A stretch of 64,000 nt of DNA from an uncultured Opitutaceae bacterium (GTDB lineage Bacteria > Verrucomicrobiota > Verrucomicrobiia > Opitutales > Opitutaceae). Location of the stretch: the NCBI GenBank assembly GCA_951813085.1, contig OX638348.1:1311627-1375626 (forward strand), in the 5' to 3' direction. The first letter of the stretch is position 1, and each line of letters begins with the position of its first letter. The translations under genes were made by a program, and so were the position numbers. Positions 47,378-55,276 of the stretch are shown here, piece by piece. Under the pieces are notes generated by a model that saw only the letters and a list, made by a program, of their open reading frames with translations, made no database searches and was not told the origin of the DNA.

Positions 47378-47384
47378 CCCTAAA
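47358..47384 (+). repeat. Left terminal inverted repeat of the IS1595-type element
   Basis: The 27-bp repeat begins GGGATTGATATAC and matches the right repeat with one mismatch at position 4. The endonuclease stop codon (47382-47380) lies inside it. Confidence 0.85.
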
Positions 47385-48051
47385 CTATTTTAGTGGATTT
47401 AGCATAGAGCTTCCCAAGGTTTTCTGGCCGTACTCGAAACTTAGTCCCGTGGCCGCGCACCGCCCCTGAATCCTTGATATAGGCATCAAAGTCCACGAGT
47501 ATTAGCCCATCTGCAATCGCCTTCATTAGACGAGGCGTTTTGATGTTCTCAAAAGCAACGGCTGTCTCGTATCCCACTTGTCCCGATTTCACTGTTCCTG
47601 TCACATAAGCCAGCCGGCGCAGTTTTGAGACGATAGCATTCGTCAAATCTTCTTCGGTCCAATATGGAGCGGGTGCCATATCATCCTGATGACGCACCCA
47701 GATAGAGCCAGAATCGTAGGCGATATTGAAGCCCCTATCTGATTCCCCTTCAATCGTATGGCGGAACCCTTTACGACCATTCCTCCCGACCCAGCCATGT
47801 TTGTTGATCGCAAACTTGATGATACCGCGTGGTCGTGGCGTTTTATGGAATAATGTCAAGAGAGAATTGCCACTGCTGAATTTAAGTTCCCATAAGCCAG
47901 CATCAGGGCCGTCATGATTGGTTGCTTTCAGGCCAAGTATGTTTTCCAGTAAGTCCCCTGGCGCCCCCGTACCGGTCTTTGGCAGTTCATACCAGCCACT
48001 GTCGCAAAGGCCTTTTATCTCCTCAAGCAATTGTTTTTTTGTAGTAATCAT
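47380..48051 (-). CDS. MvaI/BcnI-family type II restriction endonuclease
   Basis: The 223-aa protein matches the MvaI/BcnI family of monomeric restriction enzymes (PF15515). It has GTGAPGDLLENILGLKA near the N-terminus and a metal-binding DAGLWELKF (PD-(D/E)XK-type Asp, Glu and Lys). KHGWVGRNGRKGF and the C-terminal GTKFRVRPENLGKLY also match. Known relatives cut CCWGG or CCSGG, so a CCNGG-type site is plausible. The start overlaps the methyltransferase stop (ATGA), and the stop lies within the inverted repeat. It seems intact. Confidence 0.88.
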   Translation of the reverse strand: MITTKKQLLEEIKGLCDSGWYELPKTGTGAPGDLLENILGLKATNHDGPDAGLWELKFSSGNSLLTLFHKTPRPRGIIKFAINKHGWVGRNGRKGFRHTIEGESDRGFNIAYDSGSIWVRHQDDMAPAPYWTEEDLTNAIVSKLRRLAYVTGTVKSGQVGYETAVAFENIKTPRLMKAIADGLILVDFDAYIKDSGAVRGHGTKFRVRPENLGKLYAKSTKIV

Positions 48052-48848
48052 CGCTGCTTCCTGTAGACAGCCATTCGCTCTTTGGCTAGACGGCAGTAGC
48101 CTTTGCTTTCCTCAATACCAATCCATTGTCGTTCTTCGGCCTCAGCCGCGATCGCAGTTGTGCCTGAACCCATGGACGGATCAAGTATTGCCTTCGCATC
48201 CGTCGATCCGATACGCCTTCGAGCAAGCTCCACCGGGAAGGGCGCAGGGTGCGGATTGCTGGATTCTTGGGGGATATCCCAGACGTCGCCGGCCGCGTTA
48301 GCTTTCGGAGCAAGCCTAAAATCCGGCTTTGCGATGGGATAAATGACTTCATAGGTTGGCAGGAAATAACCGGGGTTGAAGTTGATGCCCCCTTTGCGCC
48401 GCCAAATGATGATTTGCCGCACAGGGAACCCATCGAGAATATCCGCCCTGTCTTGCAGCAATCCCCGCTGTACGCGCCACTTGCGGTTGTAGAAAATCGC
48501 TCCTGCAGGTTTTATCAGGCGCATCATGGCTGCCAGGCAATCCCGCTGCCAGGCAACGTAATCGCCATGCGGCATACAATCGTCATGAGCTTCGTAGCCG
48601 TTCATTGAGCTCGCCTTGGGCCACTTGCCGCCATTGCCGCTTTTCATCCCATTCCCCGATGACTGCTTCAAGCTGTAGGGCGGAGAGGTAACGATGAGGT
48701 CAACGGATTGCGCGGGCATTCGTTCCATCAGGTCCAGCGTATCGCCGCAGTGGAAGCGGTTGAACCATGCATCCATAATAGCGGGCGATGGGGTGTCCAG
48801 CCCTGCTTTCAATAACCCGTCGAAGGGTATGGACTTGAAGCTATCCAT
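48048..48848 (-). CDS. Site-specific DNA methyltransferase (beta class, probably N4-cytosine)
   Basis: The 266-aa protein protects DNA against the linked endonuclease. Motif IV (VDLIVTSPPYSLK) precedes motif I (ILDPSMGSGTTAIAA), which gives the beta-class order. The SPPY form fits N4-cytosine enzymes, as in MvaI and BcnI systems. Further family segments are INFNPGYFLPTYEVIYPIAK and the PHPAPFPVELARRRI target region. ATG 48848 overlaps the transposase end by 8 bp; M25 (48776) is an alternative start where family similarity begins. It appears intact. Confidence 0.9.
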   Translation of the reverse strand: MDSFKSIPFDGLLKAGLDTPSPAIMDAWFNRFHCGDTLDLMERMPAQSVDLIVTSPPYSLKQSSGNGMKSGNGGKWPKASSMNGYEAHDDCMPHGDYVAWQRDCLAAMMRLIKPAGAIFYNRKWRVQRGLLQDRADILDGFPVRQIIIWRRKGGINFNPGYFLPTYEVIYPIAKPDFRLAPKANAAGDVWDIPQESSNPHPAPFPVELARRRIGSTDAKAILDPSMGSGTTAIAAEAEERQWIGIEESKGYCRLAKERMAVYRKQR

Positions 48849-49759
48849 CGACTAGCCCTCTGTAAGTGAGCCTGCTATTAAACCCATGGACAAGCAATGC
48901 GTCTAGCCTTTCGCCCCCTTCAAGCCCCAACAGATTCCTTCTGAAGGAGAACTCCGCTAAGTATCGGTCGAGGCGCTTCCATGTGAAGTGGTGGAAAACG
49001 CCATAGTAGCCCCGTTTCAGCATGGCCCAAAAAGACTCAATGCCATTGGTGCGCGCTTTGCCCCTGACGTATTCGCCGACAGAATGTACAGCAACTTCAT
49101 GGCGGCATTCTTTGCCTAGTCCTGTGTAGCCTTTGTGGTCATCCGTGTATAGCGTGGAGCCTTCCGGCGCGTGTCGCCGAAAATTTCCCCAGCGTCTTCT
49201 TCGATGCGCTCACGCCTCGCTGAGCGAGCGCCTTGCCTGATCTGGAGCGAGCGCCAACAACCATATCTTCCCCGACTGCGCCTCGCCCTGCGCTTAATCG
49301 CTTGTTTGCGCGCTTGTTTTCCTCTTTGCCTCCAAGATAGGTTTCATCGGCTTCAGTAGGCCCGTCCAGTGGACCTGAACCTTCCCCCGCCTGCTCTGCG
49401 GCCTTACGGAGCTTCGACAAAATAAACCAGGCTGTTTTCTGTGTTACGCCAAGCTCCCTTGCGAGATGGTGACTGCTAATGCCTTTTCGATGATTAGTCA
49501 TCAACCACGCGGCAATGAGCCATTGCCGCAACGGAATACGGGATTCCTCGTATATCGTGCCTTTGCGAATACTGAAATCTTTCTTACAATCAGCACAACG
49601 ATATACACCTGGCTTTGATTTTCTTTTGTAAATCTTCCGTGTGCTGCCACAGCAGGCGCACACGATACCTGCGCCCCATCGCAGATTTTCCAGGTGGTCA
49701 ATACAAGATTGCTCATCTGGGAATACGGCAAGCATTTGAACAAGAGAATTGTATTTCAT
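48841..49759 (-). pseudogene. IS1595-family transposase, one frameshift
   Basis: Two frames give a ~305-aa IS1595 (ISXO2-like) transposase. The first frame runs from ATG 49759 to a stop at 49139. It holds a zinc ribbon (CACCGSTRKIY, CADCKKDF), a helix-turn-helix region (HHLARELGVTQKTAWFILSK) and the first catalytic Asp (EADETYLGGKE). After a shift at the A4/T3 run (49180-49186), the continuation carries RRHAPEGSTLYTDDHKGY with the second Asp, and NGIESFWAMLKRGYYGVFHH with the catalytic Glu, ending at 48841. All catalytic residues survive. A +1 shift is needed, and the run is not a classic programmed site, so I treat it as broken. Confidence 0.85.
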
Positions 49760-49787
49760 GTGGCGCTACCTTTACTTTGTAACCCCA

Positions 49788-49815
49788 ATCATATCAGGCT
49801 ATTTAGGGGTGTCAA
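49788..49815 (-). promoter_or_regulatory. Promoter of the transposase/R-M unit with -35 box inside the inverted repeat
   Basis: On the minus strand TTGACA (49815-49810) and TATGAT (49793-49788) are spaced by 16 bp and point to the transposase start at 49759. The -35 hexamer lies in the terminal repeat, and the -10 in unique DNA just inside. The match to the sigma-70 consensus is nearly complete. Confidence 0.75.
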
Positions 49816-49828
49816 GTATATCAACCCC
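49802..49828 (+). repeat. Right terminal inverted repeat of the IS1595-type element
   Basis: This is the inverted copy of the left repeat, with one mismatch. It abuts the A-run at 49829-49835, which on the minus strand is the T-tract of the TPR gene terminator. Confidence 0.85.
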
Positions 49829-49856
49829 AAAAAAAGCAGGAGCATCATGCTCCTGC
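49829..49856 (-). terminator. Rho-independent terminator of the TonB-type operon
   Basis: On the minus strand GCAGGAGCA and TGCTCCTGC pair (9 bp, 3-base loop; 49856-49836), and a run of seven T follows (49835-49829). It lies 25 bp after the TPR gene stop. The IS element begins right after the T-tract. Confidence 0.9.
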
Positions 49857-49881
49857 TTGGAAAATTGAAACTCTGGAGAGA

Positions 49882-51270
49882 TTACAATCCGAGATTGGCG
49901 AGGTGTACCCTGCGAACCTGTTCAAGGTAACGTGTGATGAAATCTCTTGGCTCAAGCGTATTCGCTCTTTCGAGTAGGGGGATGGCCTTGCCGTATTGCT
50001 CACGGGCGACATATGAACGCGCCCAGGCAATCAAGCCCTTGACTTCCACAGCGGGAATTTTCGCCACGCGATCGTAGTAGATATCAGCCCGAGCATAGTT
50101 CTCGATGTCGTCTTGAGCGGTGTAGTGATCCGCGAGCATCATGAGCGCATCTCCGTCAAGCGGGTCGTTCAAGATAAGCTTCTCCAGGATCGGAATGAAA
50201 ACATCGGTCTTGCCTTCGCTGATGGCGATGTGGGACTCCATTCTCAAAAGGCGAGTATCTTCATCTTTGCCGACGCGGTCCTTATAGGTTTTGCGTATGT
50301 CGCTGATAAGCACTTTCGCTTCATCGAATGCGCCTCGAGCTACCAAGATATCGGCTGTATCCACGTGCGTGTTTACAGAACGATTGGGATCTTTTTGGAT
50401 GGCCTTTCGGTAGTACTTGAGGGCGAGGTCGTTCAAGTTCTGGGACATGTAGATGTTGCCCATAAACTCGAGAGATTCAGGAGTAGATTTCCCGAGGCGG
50501 TCTACGATTTCTTGAATCGCTACAGCGGTTTCCGCGTCGTCTAGCCCGAGGTAAGCATTGGCTTGGCTGATCCAAATAATTTCGTTTTCTGGCTCCTGGA
50601 TCAGGATTTCCTCAAGAACGGCAATCGCTTCCTCGTACTTCTTCTGGCTGAGGAGCGACTTGGCGAGACCGAGTTGCCAATCCTTTACCGTGGAATCCAA
50701 GAGGATTGCTTCACGGTAAGCGGTTTCAGCGGAAATGAACTGTCCCGCGTTGACGTAGCAAAGACCGAGCAGTCCGAAAGTAGTGGTGTCTCTGGCTCCG
50801 AGATCGATCGCTTTTACGAAGTGAGTCTTAGCGTCTTCGAACTCTCCGCTTTGGACGAGCATGATCGCTAGGTTCTTGCGGGCGCGGAGGAAATTAGGAT
50901 ATTTGTCGACCGCCTTCTTGAAGAAGCTCATCGCGTTGGGGATGTCACCTTTTTCACCGTAGACGCTGCCGACGATGAACTCCAGGGAACCAGAAGAGGC
51001 GCCCGTGATGTTGGCGAGGAGCATCTGCAAGGCAGCATCCTGATCTGTTTTCATCACTTCGACGATCTCGCGGAAAACCTCGGCCTCCGCTTCGGTCAGC
51101 TTAGGCTGTACCTCGGTGTTGAGTTCGTAGTTGCCGATGTAGGCATCGCGGATGTGGGGTTGGCTCCAGAATGTCTCTGGATCGTATTCAAGTTGCGCGG
51201 ACGCTGTTGAAATGCCGGCAGCGCAAAGAAGACCGGATAATGCCAATTTGAATGATTTGCTCTTAGTCAT
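49882..51270 (-). CDS. Exported TPR-repeat protein of the TonB-type operon
   Basis: The 462-aa protein has a signal peptide (LALSGLLCAAGISTASAQ) and many tetratricopeptide repeats from about residue 90 to the end (FFKKAVDKYPNFLRARKNLA, YREAILLDSTVKDWQLGLAK, YYRKAIQKDPNRSVNTHVD). Such exported TPR proteins commonly close TonB2-type operons behind ExbD genes, where they are thought to act in the periplasm as scaffolds. It follows the second exbD by 45 bp and ends at a terminator. Confidence 0.88.
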   Translation of the reverse strand: MTKSKSFKLALSGLLCAAGISTASAQLEYDPETFWSQPHIRDAYIGNYELNTEVQPKLTEAEAEVFREIVEVMKTDQDAALQMLLANITGASSGSLEFIVGSVYGEKGDIPNAMSFFKKAVDKYPNFLRARKNLAIMLVQSGEFEDAKTHFVKAIDLGARDTTTFGLLGLCYVNAGQFISAETAYREAILLDSTVKDWQLGLAKSLLSQKKYEEAIAVLEEILIQEPENEIIWISQANAYLGLDDAETAVAIQEIVDRLGKSTPESLEFMGNIYMSQNLNDLALKYYRKAIQKDPNRSVNTHVDTADILVARGAFDEAKVLISDIRKTYKDRVGKDEDTRLLRMESHIAISEGKTDVFIPILEKLILNDPLDGDALMMLADHYTAQDDIENYARADIYYDRVAKIPAVEVKGLIAWARSYVAREQYGKAIPLLERANTLEPRDFITRYLEQVRRVHLANLGL

Positions 51271-51315
51271 TATATTTAGGTTCGTAAATTATCGTGTTAA
51301 CTTATCAGTCGAGGG

Positions 51316-51747
51316 CTATTCTTGTCCTTGTACGACTTTCATGGTGACTCCCTCAGCTCCTGCGAGGATGCAGGTGTCGTGGACGGTAACGTAGGTGGAT
51401 ACGTGCGATTCTTTTTCAACATTGATAAGAATCGGGTAGACTTCCTGTTGCATTTCCTGCTGGATGATCGCGCGAACGCCTCCCAGGCCGATGTTCTTTT
51501 GCACGGCTCCGAATTTGGAGAAAACTTCGCCATTCGACTTGATAAGAAGCGTTAGCTTTTCTTTTTCGTCATCTGGAGGATCTTCCACGGGAGCTGGGTC
51601 GGGCGTATTGGTCGCCATACCTTCTTCTTCAACGAATACCGTAGTGACGATAAAGAAGATCAGGAGGATGAAAACCATGTCGATCAACGGCGAGATGTTG
51701 ATGTCCGTCATCTCGTCGTTTTCGTTGAAGTGCTTTCTGTTTCTCAT
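51316..51747 (-). CDS. ExbD/TolR-family protein (second copy)
   Basis: The 143-aa protein has a short cytoplasmic start, one membrane helix with the proton-binding Asp ([20 protein letters not shown]) and a periplasmic domain (KLTLLIKSNGEVFSKFGAVQ). ExbD proteins use proton flow through the ExbB/TolQ-type channel to power a periplasmic partner. It follows the first ExbD gene by 29 bp; the helix-coding DNA is almost identical in both copies. Confidence 0.92.
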   Translation of the reverse strand: MRNRKHFNENDEMTDINISPLIDMVFILLIFFIVTTVFVEEEGMATNTPDPAPVEDPPDDEKEKLTLLIKSNGEVFSKFGAVQKNIGLGGVRAIIQQEMQQEVYPILINVEKESHVSTYVTVHDTCILAGAEGVTMKVVQGQE

Positions 51748-51776
51748 AGCGGATAGGGCAAACGTAGCCGTCTAGA

Positions 51777-52199
51777 CTAGTTGGTGAGCTTCTCCAATGA
51801 AAGGTGTATGTTGCCGGCTGGAACTTCAGCCAGCTTGCACTCGTCGATCAAGCGGGCGATGGTACCATTGGTGGCTCCTATGTCCGCTTGGATGATGACT
51901 GGGTAGTCGCTGTTCTCTTTGATCATGCGACGCACTTTTACACGTATTCCACTCAGTCCTACTTCTTCTCCGCCATAGAATACGTTGTCCGATTCGGTGA
52001 CACCGATTAGGATACAGTTCTTGGGGAGGTCCTTGGCGTTGTACGCCATAGGCTTGATCACGTCGACGCCAGGTTCCTGTACGAATACCGTGGTGACGAT
52101 GAAGAAGATCAGGAGGATGAAAACCATGTCGATCAGCGGGGAGATGTTGATATCCTCTACATCATCGCTGGCTGATAGCGCTTTCTTACCTTTACCCAT
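51777..52199 (-). CDS. ExbD/TolR-family protein (first copy)
   Basis: The 140-aa protein has the same layout: cytoplasmic [19 protein letters not shown] with the conserved Asp in the helix, then a periplasmic domain ([40 protein letters not shown]). Two ExbD copies next to one channel protein allow a mixed ExbD dimer. It lies 135 bp after the TtpC-like gene. Confidence 0.92.
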   Translation of the reverse strand: MGKGKKALSASDDVEDINISPLIDMVFILLIFFIVTTVFVQEPGVDVIKPMAYNAKDLPKNCILIGVTESDNVFYGGEEVGLSGIRVKVRRMIKENSDYPVIIQADIGATNGTIARLIDECKLAEVPAGNIHLSLEKLTN

Positions 52200-52334
52200 G
52201 GAAGTTCAGTTCCTTTCCGTTAAAATGTTCCTGCCGCTCCGCGGGTTCCGCTTCGGGCATTTGATCGATTGCGAGACGTTCGTCGGCTTTCATCGATTCG
52301 ATTCCTATTCCGTTCAAACGCCTCGATTCGTAAG

Positions 52335-53732
52335 TTAGCTCTTCTTGCTGAGTCCGTTGACGAAGGCTACTGAAGCTTGCTCCATCTCACCGAGCTTGCC
52401 CTTAGCCATTCGAGTGAGGAGGGCTTGCGCCAACAACGATGGAATCGCCACGTAGAGTCCGTACTCCGTGGTAATCAACGCTTCCGAAATACCGGATGAG
52501 AGCGACGCTGCATCACCCGTACCGAAGACGGTGATGAGCTTAAAGGTCTTGATCATACCCGTTACGGTACCGAGCAGTCCTAGGAGAGGGGCGGCGCCAG
52601 CCGTGAGGGCGATGAATGCCAAGAAGCGTTCCAGCTTAGGCTGAGCGGCCAGGAGGCGTTCGTAGAGCACTTCTTCCAAGAGCTCCTTTTCTTCGTCGTG
52701 ATGCTCAACACCCGCGACAAGAAGATCGCCGAAAGGACCATCCACGGAATTAGCAATTTCCAAAGCTTCTTGCTTCTTGCCCGCGTTCAGGTTGTCGAGA
52801 ATTTGCTGAAGAGCGCCGATCTTCGGGCGCTTTACAGAAGTGATCTCGAAGAGCTTGAAAATAGCGACGAGAAGCGCGCAGAAGGCGAGGAGGAGAATGA
52901 TGTAAATAGTAGTACCCCCTTTAAGAGCGTGCTCGATTAGGGTTTCCTCCAGCTCTGCAAGCTTGAACGCATCTCCTTCGGTGGAGTCGATCGGCACAAC
53001 GCCTTCACCTGTACTGGTGGTGTTGGTGATAGCTGCCAAGATATCCGGTGAAATGCCATCGCCTTTCACGAGAGGAAAAGCGGCATTGGGACGGCCTTGG
53101 GCAAAACCGACATTTTCGCCTCCGTCGCCGAAGAAAGCGAACGGACCTACGATAACGAAATTACCATCGACCGCGCGATCGCCAACTCCCAGAGCCTTGC
53201 CACCAAACTTGTGGCCGCCGATTATGTTCTCGATGCGCTGGAGCGAGGCTTGCAGCACCTTGATTTGGGCGGAGTACTTTTCGGAATCGCTGGCAGCGGT
53301 GTTCTCGAGCATTTGCTCCGCTTCGTTGATGAGCTCCTCTTGCACTTGGAGCTCCGACTCGTCAATGCGAGTGCTGAACGACTTGATGTACGAAGACATC
53401 AAATTCTTCAGGTAAATATTAGTATCGCGGTGGACGGAGACACGATCTTGCAAGGTGTTCAAGTCGACGGTGCGATTCTCGGCGGCGCCGACAACCTGTT
53501 GGTACTCGGAGCGTTTCTCCTGTACTTCGCTCTCAAGCTCTGTGAGGCGAATTGAGATCGGAACCTTTTCGCCCGCGATCCGATTGCGAAGCTGGGCGAG
53601 TTCGGCCTGAGCGTCCTCGATGTCCTTGGTTGCCCGCTGAGCGACGTCTTCGAATTTTGGTTGCGCGAGGGTTGAAAGACCCGTTGCGAGGGCCAGTCCT
53701 AAAGTGAGTGTTTTAACCGCTTTCATGTGCAT
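52335..53732 (-). CDS. TtpC-like MotA/TolQ/ExbB channel protein with periplasmic coiled-coil domain
   Basis: The 465-aa protein has a signal peptide (VKTLTLGLALATGLSTLAQ) and a coiled-coil region (about 25-175; ATKDIEDAQAELAQLRNRIA, ELQVQEELINEAEQMLENTA). A TolQ/ExbB channel domain follows, with membrane helices at TTIYIILLLAFCALLVAIF, FIALTAGAAPLLGLLGTVTG and LYVAIPSLLAQAL. The LGLLGTVTGMIKTF motif is diagnostic of the family. This layout is that of TtpC from Vibrio TonB2 systems. Those systems add a separate ExbB; none is present here, so this protein may be the only channel. Confidence 0.9.
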   Translation of the reverse strand: MHMKAVKTLTLGLALATGLSTLAQPKFEDVAQRATKDIEDAQAELAQLRNRIAGEKVPISIRLTELESEVQEKRSEYQQVVGAAENRTVDLNTLQDRVSVHRDTNIYLKNLMSSYIKSFSTRIDESELQVQEELINEAEQMLENTAASDSEKYSAQIKVLQASLQRIENIIGGHKFGGKALGVGDRAVDGNFVIVGPFAFFGDGGENVGFAQGRPNAAFPLVKGDGISPDILAAITNTTSTGEGVVPIDSTEGDAFKLAELEETLIEHALKGGTTIYIILLLAFCALLVAIFKLFEITSVKRPKIGALQQILDNLNAGKKQEALEIANSVDGPFGDLLVAGVEHHDEEKELLEEVLYERLLAAQPKLERFLAFIALTAGAAPLLGLLGTVTGMIKTFKLITVFGTGDAASLSSGISEALITTEYGLYVAIPSLLAQALLTRMAKGKLGEMEQASVAFVNGLSKKS

Positions 53733-53768
53733 TTAAAAGTTTAGTTTGCTTCGTGGTTGGCTGTCGAA

Positions 53769-54536
53769 TCAGTTGACGTTGATTGGCAGGCTTACGAACT
53801 GAGCGGTTTCCTCCCGCTCAAAAGTTCCGATTGCGAGCGCGATGTCTTCGGCGAGCTCGTCGCGGCGTTCCTTTTCCCATCCGCCCTTGGCAGGGGTAAG
53901 GATGCCGGCTTGAGTACGGGTTCCATCCACGTAATAGGCCACTGCGAGCCCGATGTAGATCGTCTTAACCGCGACGTCGGATTCTCCGATGCGCTGCATG
54001 GTCTCCTCGACCGAGATCTTATTGTTGAATTTCTCGATTTCCGTAAGCACGCCAATGATGAATTGAATGCGCTTCGATAGTCCGAGCTGATCCGCTGCTC
54101 GGGCGTTCTTGGGGAATTGCTGCGTGATGACCTGTAGCCTGTCTTTGAGTGAGTCGGGTAGGTACTCGACGATCGAGAGCACTTGAGCTTCGAGATCCGT
54201 AGTGACTTCCTTGACTACCGCAGAGGCTTGCTTGAGCTCGGTTTCCTCATTGTTGAGCGATTGGCGCTCGAGCTGGGCGGCGTCCGCCTCTTCCTGCATT
54301 TCCGTGATCTGCTGGTCTAGCTTCTCGATTTCCTTTGTCAGGAGATCGATGGACTCGTTAAGCGTCTGCTTTTCAACGACCCAGGTGCTTTCTTCTTCAG
54401 AGATGGTCTTCTTGAGGCCGACCCATTCTTTAAGTGTCCCGCGGGTTTGCGAGAGTTCTGGAGCTGAGATTAACGCGGAGGTACTAGCGAGAGCGATCCC
54501 TGCTGCGATTAATGGTAACACTTTGATCTTAGTCAT
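53769..54536 (-). CDS. DUF3450 family exported coiled-coil protein
   Basis: The 255-aa protein begins at ATG 54536 with a signal peptide (LPLIAAGIALASTSALISA). A long coiled coil follows (about 30-125; SIDLLTKEIEKLDQQITEMQ), then a globular C-terminal part (LSKRIQFIIGVLTEIEKFNN, YIGLAVAYYVDGTRTQAGIL). The pattern matches DUF3450 (PF11932), which is nearly always found just before TtpC-like genes. The open frame before ATG 54536 carries no signal. It should work in the periplasm with the channel protein. Confidence 0.9.
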   Translation of the reverse strand: MTKIKVLPLIAAGIALASTSALISAPELSQTRGTLKEWVGLKKTISEEESTWVVEKQTLNESIDLLTKEIEKLDQQITEMQEEADAAQLERQSLNNEETELKQASAVVKEVTTDLEAQVLSIVEYLPDSLKDRLQVITQQFPKNARAADQLGLSKRIQFIIGVLTEIEKFNNKISVEETMQRIGESDVAVKTIYIGLAVAYYVDGTRTQAGILTPAKGGWEKERRDELAEDIALAIGTFEREETAQFVSLPINVN

Positions 54537-55276
54537 TGTATATTCTCTTTTATCGTAATTTTTCGATAGCGAATTTGGGAGAGTGCGCGCGTTTCGCATC
54601 GCTACCGATCCCGTTAATTTGTCAGTTGTCTAATTTGCGCCTCCGGGAAGGGGGCCGCTTTAGGAAATAGTGTGGTTAAGGGTTTACTAGGTGACTGGGG
54701 GTTGTCGCCTGAAGCAGTAAGGATTTGTGAGATTCTGTGGGGATGGCAAGAAGCCAATTGCATAGATTGGGGGATGTGACCTAGGCGTGTCAAAATTTTG
54801 CGATCTGTGGAAAAATCAAGAAGGGTTGAAAGAAAAATGGTGCTTTAGGTGGGACTGCAAGAACTTAAAACAGATTTCCGACGATCTCCTCAAAAATATC
54901 CCATGAATTAGTTCATTTAACAGTTTCAGGGTTGGTCAATAGTGGAATCTTATCGATTGGTATAGGCGATTGTACTAGGGTTATTCAGGAATTCAGCTTT
55001 TGAATACGCTCTCAGTAGATTCGTTTCGAAGGGTATGGGATGAACGAAGGTGATATTTCTGGACGTAAGCCCTGCTGTCAACTCTTTTAGATTACATTTG
55101 TAGTAATTAGAGTCATTTCAGTGGATTTGGTTCCAATTTAGTGGGTAGGTAGAATCTTATACTTGAGGATGCAGGAACTGGAGCTTACCGAAATCATTCA
55201 GGATGAATGTCTTCCGATTCCTCTGGTTGGCGAATCAAGCGAAGACGACACCCTATATAATAGAGGCTTCAAATTC
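54537..55276. other. 740-bp intergenic region with no recognised gene
   Basis: This lies between the DUF3450 gene (promoter expected on its left side) and the end of lipA. It is more AT-rich than its surroundings and many stops occur in all frames. I see one weak 38-codon frame at 55169-55285 (plus strand, QELELTEIIQDECLPIPLVG), which overlaps the lipA end by 9 bp. No tRNA, hairpin with T-tract or repeat is evident. An unrecognised small RNA is possible. Confidence 0.5.

Larger units (their letters stand above)
47358..49828 (-). mobile_element. IS1595-family element carrying a type II restriction-modification pair
   Basis: A 2471-bp element is bounded by 27-bp inverted repeats (47358-47384 and 49802-49828) that differ at one position. 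Both begin GGG and share GATATACTTGACACCCC. Inside, on the minus strand, are an IS1595-type transposase, a DNA methyltransferase and an MvaI/BcnI-like endonuclease, with 8-bp and 4-bp overlaps that indicate one transcript. IS1595 members with passenger genes are known (for example tISCpe8 with a lincosamide resistance gene). No 8-bp target duplication is seen (flanks ATTTGTTA and AAAAAAAG). The transposase frame is broken. Confidence 0.8.
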
